Shown here: piece by piece, positions 7,285 to 16,359 of the stretch
How the letters are laid out: each line of letters starts with the position of its first letter
How positions within the stretch are numbered: the first letter of the stretch is position 1
DNA from: Heyndrickxia camelliae
GTDB lineage: Bacteria; Bacillota; Bacilli; Bacillales; Bacillaceae_C
DNA: 64,000 nucleotides
Assembly: GCF_002844575.1 (NCBI RefSeq)
Contig: NZ_PIQO01000005.1
Span: 1-64,000 of the forward strand
Direction: 5' to 3'
The notes under the pieces: generated by a model
The model's input: only the letters and a program-made list of their open reading frames with translations
Database searches by the model: none
What the model was told of the DNA's origin: nothing
Made by a program: the position numbers and the translations under genes

Positions 7285-9462
7285 ATGTCAGAAGAAAGAT
7301 ATCGTTATCGTCAAGAGCGTATACAAGCGGAAAAAGCAAAGCAAAAACAGAAGAAAAGTAAAAGATTGACGAAAAAAAGATCCTGGATGAAAAAAATAGG
7401 TATTGCTTGCATCCTTCTCTGTGTGATTTCTGTTGGGATAGGTGCAGCGGAAGTGGCTAATATGATGAAGGATACACCAAAATTAGATTCTTCCAAACTA
7501 GTAGTCCCGCTATCTACCAAATTTTATGATAAGGACGGAAAATTCCTATACGAATATGGGAAGGAAAGACGGACGGAAATTACATATTCGCAGCTCCCAA
7601 AAATGTTGGAACATGCATTTATTGCCACGGAGGATGCCCGCTTTTATGAGCATCATGGCGTGGATATAAAAGGAACCTCTAGAGCAATATTGGAAAATTT
7701 AACGGGGCATTTTGGAGCACAAGGTGGGAGTACCATTACACAGCAGGTAATTAAAAATTCCTTTTTGACTCCTGAAAAAACAATTAAACGTAAAGTACAA
7801 GAATGGGAACTGGCGTATCAGTTGGAGAAAAAGTATTCGAAACATCAAATTTTGATGATGTATCTAAATAAAATCTACCTAGGAAATGGATCTTACGGAG
7901 TGGCGGCTGCTGCGAAAACATATTATGGGATTGATTCCAACAAGTTAAATCAATTAACACTTCCTGAGGTTGCCATGCTCGCTGGTTTACCGCAAAGTCC
8001 GAATAATTATGATCCTACTATAGCGGAAAACAGGACTGCGGCTACAAATCGTCGGAATGTGGTTTTAAACGCCATGTATAAGCAGGGATATATTAGCGAA
8101 AAGGAAATGGCAGCAGCAAAAGATGCGCCTATTACAAAAGGACTTATTCCGAGAAGTAAAAATCAGGGGATGCCGTACGCAGCATTTTTAGATGCTGTCG
8201 TAAAAGAAGTGGAAGGGAAGTTAAAAAATGTAGACATCACCTCAGATGGGTTATCTATCTACACCACTTTAGATCCCAAGGCACAGGAATATGCAGATAA
8301 AATGATGAACACGGATTCGATAATTGCTTATCCGAATGATCGCTTTCAGGGAGCTTTTACTTTTTTAGATACGAAAACAGGAGAAGTACGGGCGATTGGA
8401 AGCGGCCGAAAAGACTATAAAGCTTCCTTTAAGGGCAATAACTTTGCAATAGACATTAGTCGTCAACCTGGATCTTCCTTTAAGCCAATACTTGATTACG
8501 GACCCACTATAGAAAATTTAAAATGGTCAACAGCCCATCCATTGAATGATCAGCCAACGACGTATTCAACTGGTCAGTCGATTTCAAACTGGGATCATCA
8601 ATATCATGGGGAATTATCTATAAGGAAAGCACTTCAGTATTCGTACAATATTCCTGCTCTCTTAACGCTGCGTGAGGTAGGGATACCAAAAGCACAGAAC
8701 TTTGCAGAAAAACTTGGTATTACTTTTAAAGATAATACTGTTTATGAATCTTATTCAATTGGTAGCAACGCGGTTAACCCGCTAGAAATGGCTGGGGCAT
8801 ATAGTGCATTTGGCAATAATGGAGTCTATAATGCCCCGCATTTTGTACAAAAGGTTGTCTTTCCTAATGGAAAGGTTGTTAGTTTCAAACCAGAACCGGA
8901 AATTGTCATGCATGATTATACTGCCTATTTGGTAACAGATATGCTTCGTACCGTTGTAAAATCAGGGACCGGAACAACAGCCAATGTTCCTGGATTAGAT
9001 CTTGCAGGAAAAACGGGTACTACTAATTTTACCGATAAAACTATCGGAGAATTTGGATATCCACAGGATGCAACTAATGATAGTTGGATGGTGGGATATA
9101 CACCACAATACACTATGGCGGTTTGGACTGGATATGTGAAAAATGGTTCGGGAAACTATATGCTGGGAAATACCACAAAAATTTCTCAGCTAATGTTCAA
9201 GAATATGATGCAAACATTTGGAACGGACAAAAGCCGCTTTCAGCAGCCTAGTGATGTATATCGACAAAATAATGAACTATACATTAAAGGTGGAGAGAAT
9301 GTTCCGCCTCCAGCCCTTCCAAAAAATAATAATGATCATAATAAAGCTGCCAATAAACAGCAAAATAAGCAAAAACCGAGTGGTCCCAAACAACCGCCTA
9401 AGCATGGACCCAAGCCGAAACATGGACCAATGCATAAACATAATAAGGGAAAAAAACATTAG
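7285..9462 (+). CDS. Class A penicillin-binding protein (transglycosylase/transpeptidase)
   Basis: A 725-residue bifunctional cell-wall synthase. A short Lys/Arg-rich cytoplasmic tail is followed by one membrane anchor (about 37-58). The glycosyltransferase domain has the catalytic Glu in ATEDARFYEHHG (about E116) and GGSTITQQ. The transpeptidase has SxxK at S397-K400 (GSSFKP), SxN at S453-Y-N455 and KTGTT at K576. The last 60 residues are rich in Lys, His and Pro, a low-complexity tail likely to contact wall polymers. ATG follows TAGGAGAG. It belongs to the PBP1a/PonA-like group, but I cannot fix which of the several Bacillus paralogues it matches. Confidence 0.9.
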   Translation: MSEERYRYRQERIQAEKAKQKQKKSKRLTKKRSWMKKIGIACILLCVISVGIGAAEVANMMKDTPKLDSSKLVVPLSTKFYDKDGKFLYEYGKERRTEITYSQLPKMLEHAFIATEDARFYEHHGVDIKGTSRAILENLTGHFGAQGGSTITQQVIKNSFLTPEKTIKRKVQEWELAYQLEKKYSKHQILMMYLNKIYLGNGSYGVAAAAKTYYGIDSNKLNQLTLPEVAMLAGLPQSPNNYDPTIAENRTAATNRRNVVLNAMYKQGYISEKEMAAAKDAPITKGLIPRSKNQGMPYAAFLDAVVKEVEGKLKNVDITSDGLSIYTTLDPKAQEYADKMMNTDSIIAYPNDRFQGAFTFLDTKTGEVRAIGSGRKDYKASFKGNNFAIDISRQPGSSFKPILDYGPTIENLKWSTAHPLNDQPTTYSTGQSISNWDHQYHGELSIRKALQYSYNIPALLTLREVGIPKAQNFAEKLGITFKDNTVYESYSIGSNAVNPLEMAGAYSAFGNNGVYNAPHFVQKVVFPNGKVVSFKPEPEIVMHDYTAYLVTDMLRTVVKSGTGTTANVPGLDLAGKTGTTNFTDKTIGEFGYPQDATNDSWMVGYTPQYTMAVWTGYVKNGSGNYMLGNTTKISQLMFKNMMQTFGTDKSRFQQPSDVYRQNNELYIKGGENVPPPALPKNNNDHNKAANKQQNKQKPSGPKQPPKHGPKPKHGPMHKHNKGKKH

Positions 9463-9502
9463 CATTTTATGGTACTGTGCGATTTGCCTTTCGAAAGGTT
9501 TA

Positions 9503-9727
9503 ATGAGATCTTTACAGACAGAAATCGAAAGGGGGATTAGAAATGGCATGTGGTTTTTAATAGTTCTCCTTATTATTCTTTTAATCTTTCTCATTCTCGC
9601 GATGCTAATTGTTTGGAGAAGAAGGAGGAACAAAAGATACTTCCCTTTTTCCATAAAATCAAATGGTATGCAGGGAGGCCACCCTTTCCATATGATGGGG
9701 AGAAACAGACATATAAGGTACGGATGA
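9503..9727 (+). CDS. Small single-pass membrane protein, basic tail
   Basis: A short frame with either ATG 9503 (behind GAAAGG) or ATG 9548 (behind AAAGGGGG). It encodes a strongly hydrophobic segment (FLIVLLIILLIFLILAMLIV) followed by WRRRRNKR and a His/Met/Arg-rich tail. A perfect terminator begins 13 bases after the stop. I do not recognise the family. Its position behind the penicillin-binding protein suggests co-transcription, since no terminator separates them. The 75-residue length depends on the start choice. Confidence 0.5.
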   Translation: MRSLQTEIERGIRNGMWFLIVLLIILLIFLILAMLIVWRRRRNKRYFPFSIKSNGMQGGHPFHMMGRNRHIRYG

Positions 9728-9739
9728 CATTAAGCAACA

Positions 9740-9765
9740 AGCCAACATATAGTTGGCTCTTTTTT
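9740..9765 (+). terminator. Terminator after the PBP/small protein unit
   Basis: AGCCAAC/GTTGGCT with a 5-nt loop is followed by CTTTTTT. Confidence 0.85.
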
Positions 9766-9849
9766 ATCATAAGAGTGGGATGCGGGGTCAGGCACCTTAT
9801 CCCAGTTGTAATTAGAATAGGAGTTCCAGATAGGGTTAGGACACATATT

Positions 9850-10063
9850 TGGGAGCAAAAGTATTATTTATATTTGGCAGTTTGCTTTTATTTTTTTTAT
9901 ACTAGGCATAATTTATTATACTTTCTTTGTTCTAAAAGTTGGAAGCGTTGGTGATGGAAAAACAGCAATTAAATAGGTTCTTAATATTTGTTCCGCCATT
10001 AGTGCAATACTTGCAATTCTTCCAGGAGTTTTTGCTTTATATAAGGAATCAAACTTATGTTAG
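9850..10063 (+). pseudogene. Remnant of a small membrane protein
   Basis: After a slip in a poly-T run near 9895, one frame reads ILGIIYYTFFVLKVGSVGDG, then KTAIK, an in-frame TAG, and VLNICSAISAILAILPGVFA ending in YKESNLC and a stop. The two hydrophobic blocks look like two membrane segments of a small protein broken by one frameshift and one nonsense codon. Family not recognised. The bases before it (9780-9840) include a TGGGAT hairpin around TCAGGCACC. Confidence 0.35.
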
Positions 10064-10175
10064 TGGTTGAGGAACTGCCTTACTAGATAAATTGTGAATT
10101 AACAATATTGGAGAAGGGATTTTCTATTTTGTATAGAAATCTCTTACTATGTTTAATGCAGAAAGGCCAAAATTT

Positions 10176-10454
10176 ATGAAATTTATAGAATGTGGGATAG
10201 GGAATACTTGGTTTATCAGGACGGAAACAGAGTTAGAGGATGGAACTGAATATGAGGTAATAGGGGTTGCTAAACCAATTGAATTTCATTCTATCTATCT
10301 AAGAGTCTGGATAGGAAAACATGTCTTCATCCTTGATTTAAAAGAAGGTCTTAAAATAAAAAAGAAAAATAGAAAAGATTTTAAAATTATAGGGCATTGT
10401 AAGTCATTAAAAGATTGTGCGATAAATGAAATATATAACTTGGAGATTAAATGA
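10176..10454 (+). CDS. DUF3977-like small protein
   Basis: A 92-residue protein; ATG 10176 is preferred over the in-frame ATG 10149 because AAAGG lies nine bases upstream. It contains MKFIECGIGNTWFIRTETE, SIYLRVWIGKHVFILDLKEG and a basic KKKNRKDFK block, a pattern I associate with DUF3977 proteins of bacilli. Function unknown. The stop codon overlaps the next start by 4 bases, so the two genes are coupled. Confidence 0.65.
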   Translation: MKFIECGIGNTWFIRTETELEDGTEYEVIGVAKPIEFHSIYLRVWIGKHVFILDLKEGLKIKKKNRKDFKIIGHCKSLKDCAINEIYNLEIK

Positions 10455-11020
10455 TGAAAAGGTTAGTAGTTATTACGGTGGGTAAAACCCATAGTGGGAA
10501 AACCACATTCGCAAGAGCTTTAGAAAAAGAACTGGATAACTCTTTTGTGATGGATCAAGATAACCACGCTGAATTTATAAACACTTATTATAAGAGCTTA
10601 CAGCCAAAAATTGGACCTAACACTCTTAAATACGCGCTTTCAAGGCTAATTGTCGATTATGCAAAAGAAAATACTAATTTCAATTTAATTATATGCAACT
10701 CCAATCGAAATCGAAAAGGACGCTTGTATTTACTAGAAGAGCTTTTTCCAAAAGAAGCGTTTATCCGTATCTTGGTTCACTTTGAAATTCCTGATGATGT
10801 TCTTCAGAAGAGAGTCACCCAAAGTCAGCGAAGTACGAAAATATTTAGGGGTGCTTACACTACTTTTGAGGAAGTTCTGCTCCGGCAACAAGTAGAGTCG
10901 CACAAAGAAGATATAACAGACCCAGAAGAAGGAGAAGCAGACTATTTATTTGTTATTAGAGATAATAAGGAAGTTGGTGCCATTATTAAAAAAATTGTTC
11001 AAATTGCAGATTATAAGTGA
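10451..11020 (+). CDS. P-loop kinase-like ATPase (AAA_33 type)
   Basis: A 189-residue protein with a Walker A motif GKTHSGKTT near residue 11 and a Walker B-like NLIICNSN strand. A lid-type arginine region (KRVTQSQRSTKIFRG) follows, as in small nucleotide or metabolite kinases. It is translationally coupled to the DUF3977-like gene. The substrate cannot be told from sequence. ATG has a weak ribosome site, consistent with coupling. Confidence 0.65.
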   Translation: MMKRLVVITVGKTHSGKTTFARALEKELDNSFVMDQDNHAEFINTYYKSLQPKIGPNTLKYALSRLIVDYAKENTNFNLIICNSNRNRKGRLYLLEELFPKEAFIRILVHFEIPDDVLQKRVTQSQRSTKIFRGAYTTFEEVLLRQQVESHKEDITDPEEGEADYLFVIRDNKEVGAIIKKIVQIADYK

Positions 11021-11196
11021 AATGTACCCTCTTTGCGTCGTAGTGGGTTATGACCTTAATAGTATAATTTCAACTAATTTATAATATATTGCGGAAACTT
11101 CTTTTTGATAATCCCCTAAAGATTAGGGGACAAACTTACCTCGATGGGATACGGAATTTCAAATATTCACCCTGAATGATAGTGGAGGAAATCGTA

Positions 11197-12024
11197 GTGA
11201 AGCATTATGTTGAAATAAGTGGAATGGGAAAGGAAATATTAATTTTTTTACCTGGTACAGGATGGGCTGGGAATTTTGGAGTGCCTATTGCAAATGCATT
11301 GAATGAAAAGTTTACTACTCATATGATAGATTTGCCCGGAATAGGAAGAAGTGAAGGGCTGGAAGGGGTAGTGGATATGACTGATGCAGCAAATTGGTTA
11401 AATGATTACCTAGAGGAACATCGAATCAAAAAAGTCACAATAATTGGGCATTCATTAGGAGGAGGAATCGCCTTATCCTTTGCATATAACTATCCTAAAA
11501 AGGTAAAGAAACTAGTATTACTAGATATTGGATTTGCCAAAATAGAACGATTTCCTGTTCAGATGTTTGGATCAGTTGGCTATTTCCTCCCCCTTATAAG
11601 CGTTTTACATAGAATGTTCGGCCAGAAATTTTTAGGGAATGAAACGCAAGAAAGTTCCAATAATCATTCGAAGGAAAAAACAGAAGAAGAGATAAAAGCA
11701 CAATGTAAGAGTTTAGGATTAGAAGATAGTGAATTTATGAGACATGCTATAGTAAACCAGCAAGAAACAACATTAAAAGGTATCAGTCTTCTATTAGCAC
11801 TGTATCGCTGCAATATGCCAAAAATACTTAATAAACTTGAAGTTCCTTGCCTTATTTTATATGGAAATCGTGATGGGAATACACCTAAACTGCAAAACAA
11901 AATAAAGCGACAAGTAGGTCGGATTAAGCATTCGAATATTACAATAAAAGAACTTAGTGGTGGCCACTATGCTCATGTATCAGATGTTCGTGCGCTAGAT
12001 TACCTCACTTCTTTCTTGGAATAG
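11197..12024 (+). CDS. Alpha/beta hydrolase
   Basis: The frame opens at ATG 11176, but GTG 11197 is preferred: GGAGG stands eight bases before it, while the upstream ATG overlaps that site. The 275-residue product has the nucleophile elbow GHSLGGG (Ser about 90), an early strand ending in LPGTGW (oxyanion region), an acidic residue in YGNRDG and a late His in SGGHYAHVSD, giving a full Ser-Asp-His triad. A helical cap lies between. The substrate is unknown; the gene stands alone. Confidence 0.8.
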   Translation: MKHYVEISGMGKEILIFLPGTGWAGNFGVPIANALNEKFTTHMIDLPGIGRSEGLEGVVDMTDAANWLNDYLEEHRIKKVTIIGHSLGGGIALSFAYNYPKKVKKLVLLDIGFAKIERFPVQMFGSVGYFLPLISVLHRMFGQKFLGNETQESSNNHSKEKTEEEIKAQCKSLGLEDSEFMRHAIVNQQETTLKGISLLLALYRCNMPKILNKLEVPCLILYGNRDGNTPKLQNKIKRQVGRIKHSNITIKELSGGHYAHVSDVRALDYLTSFLE

Positions 12025-12090
12025 AAAGCTTTGCACAAAATGATGGATACAATGAGTGAAAAAAATCAAAGTGGAGAGTTAGATGGTTAT

Positions 12091-12280
12091 TTAATTCCCA
12101 TTTAATCTTTTTATAAATTCACCAGCCTCATTAAGATCTAGTAACATCCCTTTCAATTCTCTTTCAAATGAAACAGCGTTTTCACCAAGAAGTTGTTTAG
12201 AACCATAAGGAGTGAAATAAAGGTTTCTAAGTATGGATTCAATAGTCCATGTTATTTCATTATAGGTAGATTTAGACTTC
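12091..12280 (-). pseudogene. C-terminal fragment of an unrecognised protein
   Basis: A minus-strand frame without a start codon reads KSKSTYNEITWTIESILRNL, then YFTPYGSKQLLGENAVSF and ERELKGMLLDLNEAGEF, and ends in a stop. The composition and continuity look like real protein, but no start or ribosome site exists, so it seems to be the 3' end of a deleted gene. It abuts the relic described next. Confidence 0.35.
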
Positions 12281-12460
12281 TAGAGTGAATAATAGACCTG
12301 ATGACAACATAATGAACGGTGTCATTTCGAAGTTGTTTGTCGTTTTACAATAAATGGATAAGGAAATGACGGTGATTGCTAAAATAACTTTCACGAATTT
12401 AATCAAAGTGTTACCCCTCTTCCCATTTTTGTTACGTTTTAAAAGATGATACGGTTTCAT
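12272..12460 (-). pseudogene. Truncated DUF3953-like small membrane protein
   Basis: A 62-residue frame reads KVILAITVISLSIYCKTTNN, FEMTPFIMLSSGLLF, the pattern of small two-helix membrane proteins of the DUF3953 kind. It lacks the usual continuation after the second helix and runs into the fragment at 12091-12280. I see no good ribosome site. Together they look like a deletion scar joining two gene ends. Confidence 0.35.
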
Positions 12461-12539
12461 ACATTGGAAATCATGTTTAAATAAAAGATGAAGTAGAACA
12501 CTTTACAAAGCTCATCGGAGTTGTTATTATAGAAAAAAT

Positions 12540-12834
12540 TTATGTAATTAATTGTGATGAAGAGAAGAGTAGATAAAATCGATTCTTTAAAGAGAGCTCC
12601 GGTTGCTGAAAAGGAGTAAGAATGATTTATTGAACCAAGCCTCTGAGCATCACGTTGGAACGAATGATCGGGATAATGTGACGGGAGCTCCTGTTATAGA
12701 GCTAGAGTATAAGTATTCTTATAATACCGTACTTGAAGAGGTTAATATGGCGACATATTAATAAACTGGGGTGGCACCGCGATATAGAATCTCGCCCCCA
12801 AGACTTTCTTAAGTCTTGGGGGCGGGATTTTTTT
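12540..12834 (+). ncRNA. T-box leader, glutamine type (CAA specifier)
   Basis: The T-box CTGGGGTGGCACCGCG lies at 12766-12781. A strong terminator (CTCGCCCCCAAGACTT with its complement, then T7) occupies 12790-12834. Stem I shows AGAGAGCTCCGGTTGCTGAAA. The specifier loop GAAC-CAA-GCC places CAA at 12636-12638, a glutamine codon followed by the usual purine. Its cognate is the tRNA-Gln (TTG) at 66-140. It heads the glutaminyl-tRNA synthetase gene, as expected for feedback on tRNA charging. Confidence 0.95.
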
Positions 12835-12889
12835 ATTTTTGGAACTGAATGTGTCAGGCCTTTTGTACTAAAAAATGCTGTTCGAAGCT

Positions 12890-12952
12890 AAATTCGGTCC
12901 GTTCAGAGCGAAACTAGGGCCGATTGGAGAGAAATTCGGTCCGTTTAAAAAT
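12890..12952 (+). repeat. Three 21-bp tandem repeats
   Basis: Units begin at 12890, 12911 and 12932: AAATTCGGTCCGTTCAGAG.., AAACTAGGGCCGATTGGAG.. and AAATTCGGTCCGTTTAAAA... They lie between the T-box terminator and the glnS ribosome site. They resemble the short GGTCCG-type intergenic repeats seen in some bacilli. Confidence 0.6.
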
Positions 12953-12983
12953 TTTCTACATACTAAAAAGGGAGGATGTATAA

Positions 12984-14664
12984 ATGGGTGAAGAAAATGG
13001 GCTATTTTTCAATAATTATATCGATAAGTTGATGGAGGAGGATATAAAGAATCAAGCGTTTAAAAGAGAGATTTGTACCCGGTTTCCTCCTGAGCCAAAT
13101 GGTTATCTTCATATTGGCAGTGCATACGCAATTAATATGAACTATATGATGGCACGAAAATATAATGGGAAATTTAATCTCCGTTTTGACGACACGAACC
13201 CGTTAAAGGAAGATCGTGAATATGTGGATGCCATTTTAGATGATATAGAGTGGTTGGGTTATTCACCTGGTAAAAGGATATTCTATGGTTCGGATTATGC
13301 AAACGAAATATTCAATGCTGCTGTCGCATTAATAGAGAAAGGTCAGGCATATGTTTGTAAACTCTCGACTGAAGAAATGACAGAATACCGGGGAACAATA
13401 ACAGAACCAGGTAAAAATAGCCCGTACAGGAATCAATCAATAGAGGAAAATCTACATTTATTTTATAAAATGAAAAACGGAGAATTTCCAACGGGTTCGA
13501 TGGTTTTGCGGGCAAAACTGGATATGGAATCACCAAATATGAATTTACGTGATCCCGTGCTGTACAGAATAATTCTCGCACCTCATTATCGAACTGGAAA
13601 GCGATTGGTGCATATATCCGATGTATGATTTTGCACACCCGATACAAGATGCTTTGGAAGGAGTAACTCATTCCCTATGCTCGATAGAATTTAAGGATCA
13701 CAGGCCACTGTACGAGTGGGTATTAAACCAATTGGATATCAAGGAACCACCGAAACAAAGAGAATTTGGAAGAGTGAATTTAACGGGTGTTGTCACAAGT
13801 AAACGCTATTTGCGTGAATTAGTTGCAAATCATTTAGTAGATGGATGGGATGATCCCAGATTGCCGACATTGCGGGGACTGAGGAGAAGAGGATATACGC
13901 CGGCAAGCATACGAAGTTTTGTCCATGAAATGGGATTTATTAAACATCAAAGTACGGTAGAGTTTGCCATGCTTGATCGTTTCTTGCGCAACGATTTAAA
14001 AACGAAAGGTTAAGACGGTGATGGCGGTTTTAAATCCTTTAAAGGTTACGATTACGAATTATGAGGAGGGAAAATCGGAACTATTATCGATGGATAACAA
14101 TACGGAAAATGCTTCTTTAGGAAGCAGAGAAGTTTCTTTTTCAAGAGTGATTTATATCGAAAAAGATGATTTCATGGAAGTTCCGGTTAAAGGATTTAAA
14201 AGATTATCTTTGCAATCAGAAGTTCGTTTAAAAGGTGCTTATATTATCAAATGTAATGAAGTGATAAAAAATGAAGCTGGTGAAGTAATAGAGCTGCGCT
14301 GCACACATGATCCACAGACAAAAAGCGGTACAGGTTTTACCGGCAGAAAAGTAAAGGGAATCATTCACTGGGTTTCTGCTGTCCACGGAGTACCAGCGGA
14401 GATTCATTTGTTTGATAAATTATTCGAAAAGGAGGAGATTGTAAGGGACAATGAAAAAACATGGGGGAAAAAATTAATCCGAGTTCTAAAGTAGTGTTGA
14501 AGGATTGTATAATAGAACCTTCGATTAAAGATGTAAAGGCGGAAGAGAAATTTCAATTTTTCCGACATGGATATTTTTGTGTAGATAAATATTCAACAGG
14601 TGTCCCATTGATTTTTAATAGAATTGTTCCACTGAAAGATTCGTGGAAAGCGAAGAATGGTTGA
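12984..14664 (+). pseudogene. glnS: Glutaminyl-tRNA synthetase, frameshifted
   Basis: Nearly full-length GlnRS in three or four frames. The first part has FPPEPNGYLHIGSAYAINMN (class I HIGH motif) and FRFDD-type LRFDDTNP. The second has YDFAHPIQDALEGVTHSLCS; the third MAVLNPLKV and the beta-barrel domain; the last [16 protein letters not shown] and GYFCVDKYS..NRIVPLKDSW. Frame changes occur near 13605, 14004 and 14470. ATG follows GGGAGG, and the T-box leader upstream is intact. Most bacilli lack GlnRS and make Gln-tRNA through GatCAB, so this was probably acquired and then lost. If the frameshifts were sequencing errors the gene would be whole; three independent sites argue against that. Confidence 0.9.
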
Positions 14665-14671
14665 TCCTTTT

Positions 14672-14696
14672 TAAGCTGTCCTATTGACAGCTTTTT
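14672..14696 (+). terminator. Terminator after glnS
   Basis: AAGCTGTC/GACAGCTT with a 5-nt loop ends in TTTT, eight bases after the last glnS stop. Confidence 0.85.
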
Positions 14697-14781
14697 CTAT
14701 ATTGTTAAAGGAAAATTGTGGTTATTTAGAGAAGTAGAATAATATCACCATTTACCTCGAGGAAAGAAAAGGAGAAATGCG

Positions 14782-15246
14782 ATGACTATTAGAAATTCTT
14801 CAAAAGCGATTATTATTCAGGATGGTAAATTGCTGACTATTAAATTTAGTAGATATGGAAATACATATTATAACTTACTTGGTGGCGGTCAGGAGAATGG
14901 GGAAACACTTCATCAGGCACTAATCAGAGAATGCAAGGAGGAAATAGGTGCAGAAGTTGAGATTGGGGAGTTAATTTTTGTTCGGGAATATATTGGTGCT
15001 AATCACGAATTATCTATGAGACATACTGGGTTTCAGCAAACAGAGTTTTTATTTTCTTGTAAACTCAAAGAACCAAAAAGTATTTCAGAAGTTGGATACA
15101 ACCCTGATAAAGGACAAGTAGGGCTAGAGTGGATAAAGGTAGAGGATTTGTTAAATTATAGCTTTTACCCAATGGAATTGAGAGAAACTTTGATAAATTA
15201 TTCTAATGGAATAAAGACGCGTGTATATGTAGGGGATATTAATTAA
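14782..15246 (+). CDS. NUDIX hydrolase
   Basis: A 154-residue protein with a complete Nudix box: GGGQENGETLHQALIRECKE followed by EIGAEVEI (G-x5-E-x7-RE-x2-EE-x-G pattern), near residues 33-60. Such enzymes hydrolyse a nucleoside diphosphate linked to another moiety; the substrate is not predictable. ATG is preceded by AAAAGGAGAAATGCG. Only 16 bases separate it from the HAD gene, so the two likely form an operon. Confidence 0.9.
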   Translation: MTIRNSSKAIIIQDGKLLTIKFSRYGNTYYNLLGGGQENGETLHQALIRECKEEIGAEVEIGELIFVREYIGANHELSMRHTGFQQTEFLFSCKLKEPKSISEVGYNPDKGQVGLEWIKVEDLLNYSFYPMELRETLINYSNGIKTRVYVGDIN

Positions 15247-15262
15247 GAGGAGGTTTATTGGC

Positions 15263-15916
15263 GTGACATTGAAGGTAATTTTCTTGGATGCTGGAGGGGT
15301 TTTATTTGAAGCTTTTATAAAGGGGGACGACAGAATCCGGCGTCTTTTGGTGGAAAGAGGGTATCCGTTACAGCAAATTGATGCAGCCATTTTGAAGGCG
15401 AAGGAAATAGAAATCCCGTTTGTTACAAATTGGAATGAGGAAGAACAGTACTTCAAACAATATTATGGACTGATTGCGAGAGAATTGGGAGATATCGGAT
15501 TAACGAATGAATTGATATATTTTGCTCATTATGCGGGCCATTGTGAGCTATTTCCAGAGGTAAAAGCTGTATTGGAGGAATTGAGTAAAACATATCGCTT
15601 ATCGGTTATTTCTAATGCATTGCCAAGCATGGACTGGGTCTTTGACTGGTTAGGTATTCGGAAATATTTTGATTCTATTATTCTATCGGCTTTTGCAAAT
15701 GCATCAAAACCGGAAGCCGCTATTTATCGCTTTGCTCTCGAGCAAGTGGGTGTGACAAAAGAGGAATGTCTATTCATTGATGATAAAATAGAAAATATTG
15801 AGGGAGCCGAATTATTTGGGATTCGAGGACTTTACCTGGATAGAAATAGGCAGGATTTACGTGAATTATTAACGGAACAGCAAATTTTATCAAGCAGTGC
15901 TGTTTTGAAGGAGTAA
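15263..15916 (+). CDS. HAD-family hydrolase
   Basis: A 217-residue HAD protein starting at GTG behind AAGAGGAGG. Motif I reads FLDAGGVLF (nucleophile Asp, second Asp replaced, as in dehalogenase-like members). Motif II is SVISNALPS, motif III Lys is in ASKPEAAIY, and motif IV is CLFIDDKIENIEGAE. The cap is the small helical type. Substrate unknown. It follows the Nudix gene in the same direction. The 270 bases after it hold no gene I can see. Confidence 0.85.
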   Translation: MTLKVIFLDAGGVLFEAFIKGDDRIRRLLVERGYPLQQIDAAILKAKEIEIPFVTNWNEEEQYFKQYYGLIARELGDIGLTNELIYFAHYAGHCELFPEVKAVLEELSKTYRLSVISNALPSMDWVFDWLGIRKYFDSIILSAFANASKPEAAIYRFALEQVGVTKEECLFIDDKIENIEGAELFGIRGLYLDRNRQDLRELLTEQQILSSSAVLKE

Positions 15917-16189
15917 CATTGAAAATACCGTGACTGGATTACTGGCACCTGGCGGATACCAAATCCGCTAACCGTGACAGCTAATGTTTGCAAACACAGA
16001 GTCCGTAATTTTGCCAAATAGCATGCATTCACTAGTGCTTATTTATATGCAGATAACGTATTCGATATCCTCCTCTAGGCACTAAAAATAGGGCTATTTT
16101 TGTAAAGTAAGGGATCCTGTTCCGGCTTTTAGATTTCACAATTCATTATTCTTTAACACGGATAAATACTAGCTTAAGAGGTGGATAAA

Positions 16190-16357
16190 TTGACAATTTT
16201 ATTACTAATCTTGTTCGCTTTGGCTGCTTTTGGATCTATAGTGACATGGATGAATACTCAATTGATAATACGAGATATAGCAGAAATAAAGAAGAAGTTG
16301 GGAATAGAAGAAATAAAGAAGCCCTCCTTTTTGGATAAGGATTTGGATAATGACTAA
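16190..16357 (+). CDS. Small membrane-anchored protein (55 aa)
   Basis: Starts at TTG behind GAGGTGG. One hydrophobic segment (ILLLILFALAAFGSIVTW) is followed by a charged coiled stretch (RDIAEIKKKLGIEEIKKP) and an acidic end. Small proteins of this layout are common in bacilli, but I do not know this one's role. Its stop lies 2 bases before the first ATG of the next frame, so it may be translated together with the kinase-like gene. Confidence 0.6.
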   Translation: MTILLLILFALAAFGSIVTWMNTQLIIRDIAEIKKKLGIEEIKKPSFLDKDLDND

Positions 16358-16359
16358 TA

